64,000 nucleotides of DNA, taken from Myxococcus dinghuensis (GTDB lineage: Bacteria > Myxococcota > Myxococcia > Myxococcales > Myxococcaceae). Of the stretch, positions 27,804 through 36,777 are shown one piece after another. Below the pieces are notes generated by a model. The model worked only from the letters and a program-made list of their open reading frames with translations. It had not been told where the DNA came from and made no database searches. The position numbers were made by a program, and so were the translations under genes. Position 1 is the first letter of the stretch; each line of letters opens with the position of its first letter. The DNA lies in NCBI RefSeq assembly GCF_024198235.1, contig NZ_JAKCFB010000034.1, forward strand, positions 1-64,000, written 5' to 3'.

Positions 27804-29165
27804 TCAGTCGAACATCGCGGCGAGGGCCTCGCCCAGGGTCTCCACGCCCACCACGCGCAGCTTCGTGGCCTCCATGCGCCGGGCGCTGCCCGCGGGCATC
27901 ACCACGCGCTGGAAGCCCATCTTCGCGGCCTCCGCCAGCCGGGGCTCCACCTGGCCCACCGCGCGCACCTCGCCCGCGAGGCCCACCTCGCCCAGCACCA
28001 GCGTGTGCGGGTCCAACGGGCGGTTCTGGAGGCTGCTCACCAGCGCCGCGCAGACGGCCAGGTCGCAGGCGGGCTCGTTGAGCTGCATGCCGCCCGCCAC
28101 GTTGACGAACAGGTCGCAGCCCACCAGCGGAATCTCCTCCTTCTTCTCCAGCACCGCGGCCAGCAGCGCCACGCGGTTGCCGTCCACGCCGATGGCGGTG
28201 CGCCGCGCGGTGCCGTAGCCGGTGGGCGCCACCAGCGCCTGCACCTCCACCAGCAGGGGGCGGGTGCCGTTGAGGGTGCTGGTGACGACGCTGCCGGACT
28301 TGCCCACCGGGCGCTCGGACAGGAAGAGGGCGGAGGGGTCCGTGACCTCCACCAGCCCCGCGCCCTTCATCTCGAAGACGCCGATTTCATTGGTGGAGCC
28401 GAAGCGGTTCTTGTGCGCGCGGAGGATGCGGAAGGGGTGGCCGCGCTCGCCCTCGAAGTAGAGGACGGTGTCCACCATGTGCTCGAGCACGCGCGGGCCC
28501 GCGATGGAGCCCTCCTTCGTGACGTGGCCCACGATGAAGGTGGGCACGCCCGTGCGCTTGGCGTACGCCATCATCCGCCCGGCCACCTCGCGCACCTGGG
28601 TGATGCTGCCCGGCGCGTTGCCCAGCTCCGGCAGGTACATGGTCTGGATGGAGTCCACCACCAGCGCCTGGGGCTTGAGCGCCTCCGCCGCGGCCAGCAC
28701 CCGCTCCGCGTCCGTCTCCGCGAACAGGTGGATGGCGTCCGCCTCCACGCGCAGCCGCTCCGCCCGCATCTTCGTCTGCCGCAGGCTCTCCTCGCCGGAG
28801 ACGTAGAGCACCGGCCCGTGCCGCGCCAGCCGGTCCAGCGCCGCCAGCAGCAGCGTGGACTTGCCGATGCCCGGGTCGCCGCCCAGCAGCACCACGCTGC
28901 CGGCCACCACGCCGCCGCCCAGCACCCGGTCGAACTCCGCGATGCCCGTGCGCCGCCGCGCCTCCGCGTCGCCGCTGACGTCCCTGAGCAGCGTGGGCTT
29001 CGCCGCGCCCCCGGACGCGCCCCACGCCGGGCGCTTCTCGTCGTCCTTCGCCCCCGCCTCCTCCAGCAGCGAGCTCCACGCCCCGCAGTCCGGGCACTTC
29101 CCCAGCCACTTCGCCGTCTGGTACCCGCACGCCTGGCAGGTGTAGTGCGTCTTCGCCTTCGCCAT
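27804..29165 (-). CDS. radA: DNA repair protein RadA (Sms)
   Basis: 453 residues, normal length. It is a RecA-like hexameric helicase that promotes branch migration in recombination. N-terminal C4 zinc finger (Cys10, 13, 24, 27; YTCQACGYQTAKWLGKCPDC), Walker A GGDPGIGKSTLL (about 95-106), Walker B in ALVVDSIQTM, the RadA-specific KNRFG motif in AHKNRFGSTNEIGVFEM, and a C-terminal Lon-protease-like domain (VNVAGGMQL, LGEVGLAGEVRAV) that lacks the Lon catalytic dyad. The ATG at 29165 is the natural start before KAKTHYTCQ. It is convergent with hxlR, 11 bases apart. Confidence 0.97.
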   Translation of the reverse strand: MAKAKTHYTCQACGYQTAKWLGKCPDCGAWSSLLEEAGAKDDEKRPAWGASGGAAKPTLLRDVSGDAEARRRTGIAEFDRVLGGGVVAGSVVLLGGDPGIGKSTLLLAALDRLARHGPVLYVSGEESLRQTKMRAERLRVEADAIHLFAETDAERVLAAAEALKPQALVVDSIQTMYLPELGNAPGSITQVREVAGRMMAYAKRTGVPTFIVGHVTKEGSIAGPRVLEHMVDTVLYFEGERGHPFRILRAHKNRFGSTNEIGVFEMKGAGLVEVTDPSALFLSERPVGKSGSVVTSTLNGTRPLLVEVQALVAPTGYGTARRTAIGVDGNRVALLAAVLEKKEEIPLVGCDLFVNVAGGMQLNEPACDLAVCAALVSSLQNRPLDPHTLVLGEVGLAGEVRAVGQVEPRLAEAAKMGFQRVVMPAGSARRMEATKLRVVGVETLGEALAAMFD

Positions 29166-29389
29166 GGGTCGGGTGTGTATCGCGGAACCCTGACGTCGCG
29201 GCGCCTGGTCGCGAAGGGATGTCCGCAGGGCAGGCAGGCTGGGTGTCAACCCCCGGGGCGTCGAGTTGTACGCCGGGGTGGGGGGACCCAGCTTCATTCC
29301 CACGGGCGGCACGGCGGCGTGCCGCCTCCCGCACCAGACAGGTGGGCGCCGCGTCGGGCGTCCGCCCCAACACTCACAGTGAGGTCGTC

Positions 29390-29656
29390 ATGGGTATCAT
29401 CGCCTTCCTCGTCATTGGCCTTCTCGCGGGTCTGCTGGCGCGCGCCATCATGCCGGGCAACCAGTCCATGGGGCTGCTGGCCACCACGCTCCTGGGCATC
29501 GTCGGCTCGTTCGTGGGCGGCTTCATCGGGTCGCTGCTCAGCAGCAACGGCCGCGTCTTCGACCTGCAGCCGTCCGGTCTGCTGTTCTCCGTGCTCGGCG
29601 CCCTCCTCGTCCTCTTCCTGGTCGGCTTCGCGGGCCGGCGCCGCGTCCACGTCTGA
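29390..29656 (+). CDS. GlsB/YeaQ/YmgE-family small membrane protein (second copy)
   Basis: 88 residues, ATG after GAGGTCGTC. Three transmembrane helices: IIAFLVIGLLAGLLARAIMP, LLATTLLGIVGSFVGGFIGSL and GLLFSVLGALLVLFLVGFAG, ending with a basic RRRVHV tail. The pattern matches the copy at 21190 (same family, low identity apart from the glycines). Such proteins are usually induced by envelope or stationary-phase stress; the 224 bases upstream hold the radA promoter as well, with no clear hexamers. Confidence 0.85.
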   Translation: MGIIAFLVIGLLAGLLARAIMPGNQSMGLLATTLLGIVGSFVGGFIGSLLSSNGRVFDLQPSGLLFSVLGALLVLFLVGFAGRRRVHV

Positions 29657-29723
29657 CGCGCCGTTCCCCTCCTGACTCCGGGCGGGCGCCCACGGGGCGC
29701 CGCCGGGCCTTCCGCCGGGCGGT

Positions 29724-29767
29724 GGGAAGTCGTCAACCTGTTCGCGCGACAGCGTTGACAACTTCCC
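29724..29767 (+). promoter_or_regulatory. Long inverted repeat overlapping a -35 box upstream of bioB, probable BirA operator
   Basis: The left arm GGGAAGTCGTCAACCTGT and the right arm (reverse complement GGGAAGTTGTCAACGCTGT) agree at all but two places, with the 7-base centre TCGCGCG. The core TCGTCAAC-N16-GTTGACAA resembles known biotin repressor sites (TTGTTAAC/GTTAACAA or TTGTAAAC/GTTTACAA halves with about 14-16 bases between). The right half contains TTGACA (29755-29760), a perfect -35 hexamer, so binding would block RNA polymerase. bioB starts 44 bases downstream. Confidence 0.75.
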
Positions 29768-29810
29768 GCCGCCCGCGCACCTTGGCGCTCCCGAGTCTCC
29801 CGAGGAGCCC

Positions 29811-30842
29811 ATGTCCGACACCGCCTCCAGTGAGTCCTTCCACGGCCACGCGCACCACGCCTCGCCTCCGCCCGCGGGCGTCGAGGTCCGGCACGACTGG
29901 GCGCTGGCGGAGGTCCGCGCGCTCTACGGGATGCCGCTGCTGGACCTGGTGCACCGCGCGCAGACGGTCCACCGCGCCGTGTTCCAGGACAACAAGGTGC
30001 AGTTGTGCTCGCTGCTCTCCATCAAGACGGGGGGCTGTTCGGAGGACTGCGCGTACTGCCCGCAGGCGGCCCGCTACAAGACGGGCGTGAAGGCGGAGAA
30101 GCTGATGGCGGTGGCGGACGTGCTGTCCGCGGCGTCCAAGGCCCGCTCGGCGGGGGCCACGCGCTTCTGCATGGGCGCGGCGTGGCGCGAGGTGAAGGAC
30201 GGGCCGCAGTTCGACAGCGTGCTGGAGATGGTGCGCGGGGTGCGCGCGCTGGGCATGGAGGCGTGCGCCACGCTGGGCATGCTGACGGAGGGCCAGGCGA
30301 AGCGGCTGAAGGAGGCCGGCCTGGACGCGTACAACCACAACCTGGACACGTCCCCGGAGCACTACGGCGACATCATCTCCACGCGCCTGTACGAGGACCG
30401 GCTGCGCACGTTGGACCGCGTGCGCGGCGCGGGCATCTCCGTGTGCTGCGGCGGCATCATCGGCCTGGGCGAGTCCGTGGACGACCGGTGCAACCTGCTG
30501 CGCACGCTGGCCAACCAGGACCACCACCCGGAGTCGGTGCCCATCAACGCGCTGGTCGCCGTGGAGGGCACGCCGCTGGAGGACCAGCCCCGCGTGGAGA
30601 CGGTGGACATGGTGCGCACCATCGCCACCGCGCGCATCCTCATGCCCCAGTCCATGGTGCGCCTGTCCGCGGGCCGCCAGCAGATGAACGAGGAGGCGCA
30701 GCTGCTGTGCATGATGGCGGGCGCCAACTCGCTCTTCTTCGGGGAGAAGCTGCTGACCACCGGCAACCCGGAGTACACCCAGGACATGGCGCTGTTGGAG
30801 AAGGCCGGCATCCGCCCGCTGGAGCCCCGGCGGGAGCGGTAG
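29811..30842 (+). CDS. bioB: Biotin synthase
   Basis: 343 residues. A radical-SAM enzyme that inserts sulfur into dethiobiotin. The 4Fe-4S motif CSEDCAYC is at Cys76, Cys80 and Cys83, and the second-cluster ligands and substrate residues are in the usual segments ([51 protein letters not shown]). The first ~30 residues form a His/Ser/Pro-rich extension. It is the first gene of bioB-bioF-bioD, preceded by the probable biotin-repressor operator. bioA is not in this window. Confidence 0.98.
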   Translation: MSDTASSESFHGHAHHASPPPAGVEVRHDWALAEVRALYGMPLLDLVHRAQTVHRAVFQDNKVQLCSLLSIKTGGCSEDCAYCPQAARYKTGVKAEKLMAVADVLSAASKARSAGATRFCMGAAWREVKDGPQFDSVLEMVRGVRALGMEACATLGMLTEGQAKRLKEAGLDAYNHNLDTSPEHYGDIISTRLYEDRLRTLDRVRGAGISVCCGGIIGLGESVDDRCNLLRTLANQDHHPESVPINALVAVEGTPLEDQPRVETVDMVRTIATARILMPQSMVRLSAGRQQMNEEAQLLCMMAGANSLFFGEKLLTTGNPEYTQDMALLEKAGIRPLEPRRER

Positions 30843-30852
30843 GGAGTCCATC

Positions 30853-32070
30853 GTGAGCGAGGTGACGGAGGCGGGAGCGCCCCCGCCGGGAACGCCGGAG
30901 GGGCGCGTCGCCTCCGGCTGGGCCGCGGAGGAGCTGGCCGCGCTGCAGGCGAGGGGCTTGCGCCGGTACCTGGAGCCGCTCGACTCGCCGCAGGGCCCGG
31001 TGGTGCGCATCGGCGGCGAGACGCTCGTCAACTTCTCGTCCAACGACTACCTGGGGCTGGCGGCGTCCGCGCCCGTGCTCGCCGCCGCCGTGGCCGCGGT
31101 GGAGCGTCACGGGCTGGGCTCCGGCGCCAGCCGGCTGGTGGTGGGCGACACGACGGCGCACCACCGGCTGGAGGCGCGGCTGGCGGCCTTCGAGCGCGCG
31201 GAGGCGGTGCTGCTGTTCAACAGCGGCTACGCGGCCAACACCGGCGTCATCCCCGCGCTGGTGGGCGCCGGCGACGCCGTCTTCTCCGACGCGCTCAACC
31301 ACGCCTCGCTGGTGGACGGCTGCCGCCTGTCGCGCGCGCGCGTCGTCGTCTACCCGCACGCGGACGTGGAGACGCTCGCGCTCGAGCTCGAGCGCACGCC
31401 CGCGCGGCGCAAGCTGGTCGTCACGGACACGGTGTTCTCCATGGACGGGGACGTGGCGCCGCTCGGGGCCATCGTCGACGTGTGCCGGGCGCACGGGGCC
31501 GCGCTGATGGTGGACGAGGCCCACGCCACGGGCGTGCTGGGCCCGCGCGGCGCGGGGCTGTGCGAGGAGCTGGGGCTGGAGGCGCGGGTGGACGTGCGCA
31601 TGGGCACGCTGAGCAAGGCGCTGGGCGGCCTGGGCGCGTACGTGGCCACGTCGCGGGCGGTGGCGGACCTGCTGGTCAGCCGGGCGCGGCCGTTCGTGTT
31701 CTCCACGGCGCTGCCGGCGGCGGTGTGCGCGGCGGCGGAGGCCGCGGTGGACGCGGTGGAGCGGGACGTGGAGCTGCGCGAGCGACTGTGGCGCAACATC
31801 CGCCGCTTCGCGCGGGGGCTCCAGGCGCTGGGCCTGCGCGCGGAGGCCCGCAGCGCGGTGTTCCCCGTGGTGCTCGGCGAGCCCGAGCGGGCGCTGGAGG
31901 CCGCCGGGCGCCTGCGCGAGGCGGGGGTTTTGGTGAAGGCCATCCGCCCGCCCACCGTGCCGGAGGGCACCAGCCGGCTGCGCTTCTGCCTCTCCGCCGG
32001 CCACACCCTGGGACACGTGGACCTGGCGCTGGACGCGCTGTCCCGCGTGGGAGTGCATCGCCGTGACTGA
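30853..32070 (+). CDS. bioF: 8-amino-7-oxononanoate synthase
   Basis: 405 residues from a GTG 10 bases after bioB, with GGGAG before it. It condenses pimeloyl thioester with alanine using pyridoxal phosphate. Family motifs: [53 protein letters not shown], and the PLP lysine in [14 protein letters not shown]. The last codons overlap the bioD start by 8 bases, showing translational coupling. Upstream of residue 40 is a short non-conserved extension. Confidence 0.96.
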   Translation: MSEVTEAGAPPPGTPEGRVASGWAAEELAALQARGLRRYLEPLDSPQGPVVRIGGETLVNFSSNDYLGLAASAPVLAAAVAAVERHGLGSGASRLVVGDTTAHHRLEARLAAFERAEAVLLFNSGYAANTGVIPALVGAGDAVFSDALNHASLVDGCRLSRARVVVYPHADVETLALELERTPARRKLVVTDTVFSMDGDVAPLGAIVDVCRAHGAALMVDEAHATGVLGPRGAGLCEELGLEARVDVRMGTLSKALGGLGAYVATSRAVADLLVSRARPFVFSTALPAAVCAAAEAAVDAVERDVELRERLWRNIRRFARGLQALGLRAEARSAVFPVVLGEPERALEAAGRLREAGVLVKAIRPPTVPEGTSRLRFCLSAGHTLGHVDLALDALSRVGVHRRD

Positions 32071-32743
32071 CTCCAGGCCCTTCCAGGTCTTCGTCACCGG
32101 CACCGACACGGGCGTGGGCAAGACGCAGGTGTCGCGCGCGCTCGTGTCGCTGCTGGCCGACGCGGGCCTGTCCCCCCAGGGCTTCAAGCCCTACGAGAGC
32201 GGCTGCCCGACCCTGAAGGCCCCGGCGGACGCGCTGGCGCTGCGGGAGGCGGCGCGCAGCACGCTGCCGCTGGACGTGCTGTGCCCGCACCGCTTCCGCG
32301 CGCCCGTGGCGCCGGGGGTGGCCGCCGCGCGCCTGGGGCGGGAGCCGGACTTCCGCGTCACGCTGGCCGCCTGGGAGGAGTTGCGCCACGGCCCGGTGGT
32401 GGTGGAGGGGGCGGGCGGGCTGTTCGTGCCCCTGGACTCGCGGCGCGACGTCATCGACCTCATCCAGGCGCTGCGGCTGCCGGTGGTGCTGGTGGCGCGC
32501 GCGGGCCTGGGGACCCTCAACCACACGGCGCTGTCGCTGGAGGCGCTCGCCGCGCGCCGCATCCCCGTGAAGGCCGTGGTGCTCTCTCGCGGCGTGCCCC
32601 AGAAGGACGCGTCCGAGCGCGACAACCGCGCGCGGCTGGAGGCGCGGCACGGCGTGCGGGTGCTCGGGCCGGTGCCGTTCGAGGCCGACGCGCGCCGCCG
32701 CCACGCCGCGTTCCGGCGGGCCCTGCGCCCTCTGGTGCCGTGA
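32063..32743 (+). CDS. bioD: Dethiobiotin synthetase
   Basis: 226 residues from a GTG that overlaps the bioF stop by 8 bases. It is the ATP-dependent carboxylase that closes the ureido ring. The P-loop is [19 protein letters not shown], followed by FKPYESGC (substrate Lys), [12 protein letters not shown] and the C-terminal nucleotide base contact region. It is the last gene of the biotin operon, followed at once by a hairpin. Confidence 0.96.
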   Translation: MTDSRPFQVFVTGTDTGVGKTQVSRALVSLLADAGLSPQGFKPYESGCPTLKAPADALALREAARSTLPLDVLCPHRFRAPVAPGVAAARLGREPDFRVTLAAWEELRHGPVVVEGAGGLFVPLDSRRDVIDLIQALRLPVVLVARAGLGTLNHTALSLEALAARRIPVKAVVLSRGVPQKDASERDNRARLEARHGVRVLGPVPFEADARRRHAAFRRALRPLVP

Positions 32744-32748
32744 GCGCT

Positions 32749-32768
32749 GAGGCCGGAAATTCGGCCTC
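32749..32768 (+). terminator. Hairpin ending the biotin operon
   Basis: GAGGCCG (32749-32755), loop GAAATT, CGGCCTC (32762-32768), 5 bases after the bioD stop. No T-run follows. Confidence 0.6.
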
Positions 32769-32874
32769 CGGCGCGTTCGCGGCGCAGGGCGGGTGCTACA
32801 GGTCGCGCAAGTTTTCGGGTGTCGCGGCCGTGAAATGGACGGGCCGATTTTTCCGCGCGAGAAAGCCGTCACGA

Positions 32875-33153
32875 ATGGCGGACATCATCGACCTCACGTT
32901 CCTCGCGGACGTCCGACGCTTCTTCAACAAGCTCATCGATCAGAGGGGGCTGTCCTACTTCCTGCAGAAGGAAGGGGCCCGGCTTTTCCACATCGAGCCG
33001 TCCAAGGTGGAGCTTGTGTTGCGGACGGCCCTGCGTGCCCGTAACCCCGAGCTGCCCCGACCCCACGAGCAGGCCATCGAGCACTGTCGTCGGGAGGTGC
33101 GCCGCGAGCTCATCCGCCGCGTCGCCAACGCCATGCTGCAGACGGGGCTGTGA
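32875..33153 (+). CDS. Small conserved-looking cytoplasmic protein of unknown function
   Basis: 92 residues with no signal or membrane segment. Mostly amphipathic helices rich in Arg and Leu (TFLADVRRFFNKLIDQRG, VELVLRTALRARNPELPR, EHCRREVRRELIRRVANAM). No family is recognised. Its stop overlaps the start of the aminotransferase gene (GTGA), so both are made from one message. The 106 bases before it are somewhat AT-richer and may hold the promoter. Confidence 0.7.
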   Translation: MADIIDLTFLADVRRFFNKLIDQRGLSYFLQKEGARLFHIEPSKVELVLRTALRARNPELPRPHEQAIEHCRREVRRELIRRVANAMLQTGL

Positions 33154-34346
33154 GCCGCTTCTCCCCGCGCTCCGACTTCTCCCGCACGCCCAACGCTCTG
33201 GCGGAGGCGCTCACCCGGCGCCGCGCCAGCCAGCTCCCCCTGCTGGACCTCACCGACTCCAACCCCACCCGCGTGGGGCTCCCCTCTCCGGACGTCGGCC
33301 TCCTCCGGACTCCTGGCGCCATGGGCTATGCGCCAGAGCCCGCGGGGCTGTCCTCCGCCCGCGAGGCGCTCGCCGCCCACCTCTCCCGGCGCGGCGGGGC
33401 CCTGCTCCCGGAGCACCTGGTGCTGTCGGCCAGCACCAGCGAGGCCTACGGGTGGCTCTTCAAGCTCCTGTGCGAGCCCGGGGACGACGTCCTCGTCCCC
33501 GCCCCCTGCTACCCCCTCTTCGAGCACCTGGCGCGCCTGGAGGGTGTCCAGACGCGTCCCTATCGCCTCCCGCTCGCGCATGGCTTCGGCCTGGACGTGG
33601 CGGAGGTGGAGGCCACGCTCGGCCCGCGCACCCGCGCCGTGCTGGTGGTGAACCCCGGCAACCCCACCGGCCACTTCCTGCACGAGGGTGAGCTCGCGGC
33701 GCTCGCGGACGTGTGCGCGCGGCGCGAGGTGGCGCTCGTCGTCGACGAGGTGTTCTCCGACTTCCCCTGGGACGTGGAGGAGGGGCGGGTGGACACGGTG
33801 GCGGGGCGCGCGCTGCCCGCGCTCACCTTCACCCTCTCCGGCCTCTCCAAGGTGGTGGGGCTGCCCGGCCTGAAGCTGGGCTGGACGCACGTGGGCGGAC
33901 CGGCCGCGGCGCGCGACGAGGCCCTGGCGCGCCTGGAGTGGGTGGCGGACGCGTACCTGTCCGTGGGCACGCCGGTGCAACTGGCGCTGCCGTCGCTCCT
34001 CGCGCACGCGGCGGACTTCCAGGCGGCGGCGGTGGCGCGCGTGCGGGAGAACAGAAAGCGCCTGTCGGCCGCGCGTCCCGCGGGCGCGTGCTGGGACGTG
34101 GTGCCGGCGCACGGCGGGTGGAGCACGGTGCTGCGGATTCCGAGGGAGCCGGGTGAGGAGGCGACGTGCCTGGCGCTGCTCGACGCGGGCGTGCTCGTCC
34201 AACCGGGCTACTTCTACGACTTCACGGGTGGCGCGTTCCTGGTGCTGTCGCTGCTGACGCCACCCGGAGACTTCGCCGCCGCCCTGGCGCCGCTCACGCG
34301 GGTGCTCGGGGCGGCGGGGGAGGGCGGCCCGGGCCCCTCCGTGTGA
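33150..34346 (+). CDS. Class I/II PLP-dependent aminotransferase
   Basis: 398 residues from the GTG overlapping the previous stop. Fold type I features are present in order: LTDSNPTRVGLP, VLSASTSEAYGWLFKLL, PAPCYPLFEHLARLEG, VVNPGNPTGHFLHE (Asn for the pyridine ring), LVVDEVFSDFPWD (Asp and Tyr-equivalent), the PLP lysine in TLSGLSKVVGLPGLKLGW, and the C-terminal Arg region. It transfers amino groups between an amino acid and an oxo acid; the substrate pair cannot be read. It is convergent with the binding-protein gene after 27 bases. Confidence 0.92.
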   Translation: MSRFSPRSDFSRTPNALAEALTRRRASQLPLLDLTDSNPTRVGLPSPDVGLLRTPGAMGYAPEPAGLSSAREALAAHLSRRGGALLPEHLVLSASTSEAYGWLFKLLCEPGDDVLVPAPCYPLFEHLARLEGVQTRPYRLPLAHGFGLDVAEVEATLGPRTRAVLVVNPGNPTGHFLHEGELAALADVCARREVALVVDEVFSDFPWDVEEGRVDTVAGRALPALTFTLSGLSKVVGLPGLKLGWTHVGGPAAARDEALARLEWVADAYLSVGTPVQLALPSLLAHAADFQAAAVARVRENRKRLSAARPAGACWDVVPAHGGWSTVLRIPREPGEEATCLALLDAGVLVQPGYFYDFTGGAFLVLSLLTPPGDFAAALAPLTRVLGAAGEGGPGPSV

Positions 34347-34373
34347 CGGGAGGCCCGGGTGCGCGCGAGGACG

Positions 34374-35816
34374 TCAGTCCTCCGTCGGGGTGATGAGCTC
34401 CACCGTCTTGAACGCACCACCCTCGATGCGGAACAGCTCGTACTCGGACGGGGCCTCGCCGTTGGCGTCGAAGTCCAGCTCGCCGCTGGCGCCCCGCACG
34501 TTGATGTACTTGCCGGCGCTGATCTCACCCCGGGCCTGGGAGAAGCCCGCGATGCCCAGCGCGAAGATGGTGGCCGCCTCGCCCTCCGGCGGCGTCACGT
34601 GCGCCAGGCCCTTGGCGATGCCCGCGCCGTCGATGGTCCGGGGCGCGTTGGCGTCCGGTCCCGCCGCGTACGCGGCACCGAGCGCCACCAGGTACATGGC
34701 GTCGTACGCGTGAGCGGTGAAGGAGTACTGGCCGGGGTCCGTGTTGTTGTAGGTGGACCGGAAGCGCTGGTTGAACGTGTTGTACACCGGGTCGCCAGGG
34801 CGGGCCTGCGCGGGCGCGGTGCCGTAGGCTCCCTCCACCAGCGGGCTGTTGGTCTTCAGCGTGGTGATGAGGGTCGGGTCCTTGCTGGCGTCGGTGAAGA
34901 ACCACTTCTGGGTGGTGTTCCCGCGCGAGGCCACCTGCTCGATGAGCCGCGCGTTGTCCTCGGAGAAGCCCGCCAGCACGCCCACGCTCGGCGGCGCCCC
35001 CGTCTGCGGGACGAAGAGATCCCGCGCGGAGGAGATGTCGCCGTTGCGCGGGTACTTCGCGGAGGTCACCGTGCGGTCGGTCCCGATGCGGGTGAGGAGC
35101 TGGTCGAAGAGGCCCTGGCCGTAGACGTCGTCCACGTACGCGATGCCCACCGACGTCGCCGTCGCGTAGGGGCGCGAGGTGTCCGCCAGCGGCCGGGCGT
35201 TGCGCACCAGGTCGCCGATGATGCGGCCCTGCAGCGTGTCCGAGGGCGCCGTGCGCCACACCGTGCCCACGGTGGGGTCGTCCGGCAGCTTGTCGCTCAG
35301 GTTGGCGATGTCCGGGCTGGTCGCCGTATGGGAGATGAGCAGCACCTTGGCCTTGATGGTCTCGCTGCTGATGGCCACCGTCTGGCCGCTGCCGGACGAG
35401 AAGATGGCGGGCACCTTCTTGTCGTTCACCAGCCACGCGGCCTGCGTGCGCGCGCGGTCCGGGTTGGAGGCCGTGTCACAGATGAGCAGGTTGAACAGCC
35501 GTCCGCCCACGCCCTGGCGGTCGTTGATCTCGCTCAGGGCCATCTTGATGGCGTTGAGCGCCTGCTCCTCCGACGCGTCCTGCCCGGCGGACGTCGACAG
35601 CGGCAGCGCCGCGCCCAGGACGATGGGGTTGCTCGCCGTGGGGCCGTAGACCTCGCCGCAGCCCTCCGGCTGGGGCAGGCAGTAGCCCTGCGTACAGACC
35701 TGGTTGGAGCTGCAGTCGGAGCTGGTCTCACACTCGGTGAGCCCGCCCGCGGTGGTGAAGCTGCAGCCGGTCATCGTCAGCACCGCGCAGCACGTCAGGA
35801 ATCCGAGCGTTTTCAT
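34374..35816 (-). CDS. Orphan type-I periplasmic binding lipoprotein with a Cys-rich N-terminal insert
   Basis: 480 residues. Lipoprotein signal MKTLGFLTCCAVLTMTGC (Cys18), then a short Cys-rich module (TECETSSDCSSNQVCTQGYC, six cysteines) often seen in myxobacterial surface proteins, and then a branched-chain-amino-acid-type binding fold (PIVLGAALPLSTSAGQDASE, NAIKMALSEIND, VPAIFSSGSGQTVAIS, LLISHTATSPDIANLS, VGIAYVDDVYGQGLFDQ, AYDAMYLVALGAAYAAG). No ABC permease or ATPase is nearby, so it more likely works as a surface receptor or in signalling. It is coupled to the upstream TPR gene by a one-base stop/start overlap. Confidence 0.85.
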   Translation of the reverse strand: MKTLGFLTCCAVLTMTGCSFTTAGGLTECETSSDCSSNQVCTQGYCLPQPEGCGEVYGPTASNPIVLGAALPLSTSAGQDASEEQALNAIKMALSEINDRQGVGGRLFNLLICDTASNPDRARTQAAWLVNDKKVPAIFSSGSGQTVAISSETIKAKVLLISHTATSPDIANLSDKLPDDPTVGTVWRTAPSDTLQGRIIGDLVRNARPLADTSRPYATATSVGIAYVDDVYGQGLFDQLLTRIGTDRTVTSAKYPRNGDISSARDLFVPQTGAPPSVGVLAGFSEDNARLIEQVASRGNTTQKWFFTDASKDPTLITTLKTNSPLVEGAYGTAPAQARPGDPVYNTFNQRFRSTYNNTDPGQYSFTAHAYDAMYLVALGAAYAAGPDANAPRTIDGAGIAKGLAHVTPPEGEAATIFALGIAGFSQARGEISAGKYINVRGASGELDFDANGEAPSEYELFRIEGGAFKTVELITPTED

Positions 35817-36634
35817 CAGAAGCTCACCTCGGCGCCGGCGCCCACGCCACGCGGAGCCAGCGTCATTCGGACCTCGCCCTCCACCGGGGGGCCGTCCTTG
35901 GGATAGAGGATGATGGCGGTGATGGCGCCGGCCAGGCCCACGCCGAAGCCGATGTCCGCGAGCAGCGCCTTGCTCTTCGTGTCGTCGGAGAAGGACTGCT
36001 TGGTCTCCAGCGTCGTCGCCGCGTCGAACTTGTCGCGCGAGTCCTTGGCCTGCATGCCGAAGAGGATGCCGGCGCCCACGCCCAGCACGCCCACGCCGCC
36101 GACGGCGAAGGCCGCGATGCGCTGCGTCTTGTAGGACTTGAGCGCGCGGTCGAACTCGGCCTTCTTCTGCCGCTGGTTCTCCTCCTCGGCGCGCCGCGTG
36201 GCCAGCTGCTCCTCGTCCGCGCGCTTCTTCGCGACCTCGGCCTCCTCCTGGAGCTTCTGCTTCTCCGCGTCCGCGCTGGCCTGGGCCTGCGTCTCCTTGT
36301 CCAGGAGCAGCCGCAGCTTGTCGATGCTGCGCGCGCTGCGCTTGAGCAGCGTCGGGTCCGTGCCCTCCGTGGCGCCGACGTACTGTTGATACCAGGACAG
36401 CGCCTCGCGCAGGTCGCCCGCGTTCTCCAGCGCCACCGCGATGTTGAAGATGAGCCGCGGGTTGGGCTGGGCCTCGTGGGCCTTCTTCAGCACGTCCGCG
36501 GACTCCCGGAACTTGCCCGCCTGGTACAGCCGCTCGCCCTCCTTGATGAGGGCCTGTGGATTCTTGGCGCGCTGGGCGAGCGCCACCTGGGGCGACAGCA
36601 CGAGTGCCGCCGACAAAACGAGGACCAGTCTCAT
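35816..36634 (-). CDS. Exported TPR/coiled-coil protein with two C-terminal hydrophobic segments
   Basis: 272 residues with a signal peptide (MRLVLVLSAALVLSPQVALA). TPR helices follow (ALIKEGERLYQAGKFRESAD, NPRLIFNIAVALENAGDLRE, ALSWYQQYVGATEG), then a highly charged coiled coil (about 115-165), a Gly-rich transmembrane helix (IAAFAVGGVGVLGVGAGILFG) and another (GFGVGLAGAITAIILY). It has the layout of a common myxobacterial protein type of unknown role. It precedes the binding lipoprotein in one transcription unit (TGATG overlap). Confidence 0.8.
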   Translation of the reverse strand: MRLVLVLSAALVLSPQVALAQRAKNPQALIKEGERLYQAGKFRESADVLKKAHEAQPNPRLIFNIAVALENAGDLREALSWYQQYVGATEGTDPTLLKRSARSIDKLRLLLDKETQAQASADAEKQKLQEEAEVAKKRADEEQLATRRAEEENQRQKKAEFDRALKSYKTQRIAAFAVGGVGVLGVGAGILFGMQAKDSRDKFDAATTLETKQSFSDDTKSKALLADIGFGVGLAGAITAIILYPKDGPPVEGEVRMTLAPRGVGAGAEVSF

Positions 36635-36700
36635 GGTGGACGGAGACTAGCGCGGAGCCGGCCGTGTGGCGAAGAGGGCCACCTCACTCCTCGTGAACGG

Positions 36701-36750
36701 CGTCGGGGCCGCCTCCCACCCGGCGCGCGGGTGGGGCGACGGCCCCGACG
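36701..36750 (-). terminator. Nested double hairpin downstream of pckG
   Basis: Outer arms CGTCGGGGCCG (36701-36711) and CGGCCCCGACG (36740-36750) pair perfectly over 11 bases. Inside, CCCACCCG (36715-36722) pairs with CGGGTGGG (36728-36735) around GCGCG. It begins 28 bases past the pckG stop and precedes the TPR gene's start region. It is by far the strongest stem in the window; termination of pckG is the simplest role. Confidence 0.7.
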
Positions 36751-36777
36751 GTGTTCCAGGCTGCTACAGCCGGTGGA

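Noticed and set aside
29166-29389. Possible small genes between radA and the GlsB-like gene
   Set aside because: Only weak frames with no ribosome site; the stretch is better read as a divergent promoter region.
27693-29675. Plus-strand frame of about 660 codons antisense to radA
   Set aside because: radA on the minus strand is certain; the frame is low-complexity and covers the HxlR and GlsB-like genes partially in a wrong frame.
32744-32874. Additional biotin gene (bioA or bioC fragment)
   Set aside because: Only a hairpin and non-coding sequence follow bioD; the next gene is unrelated.
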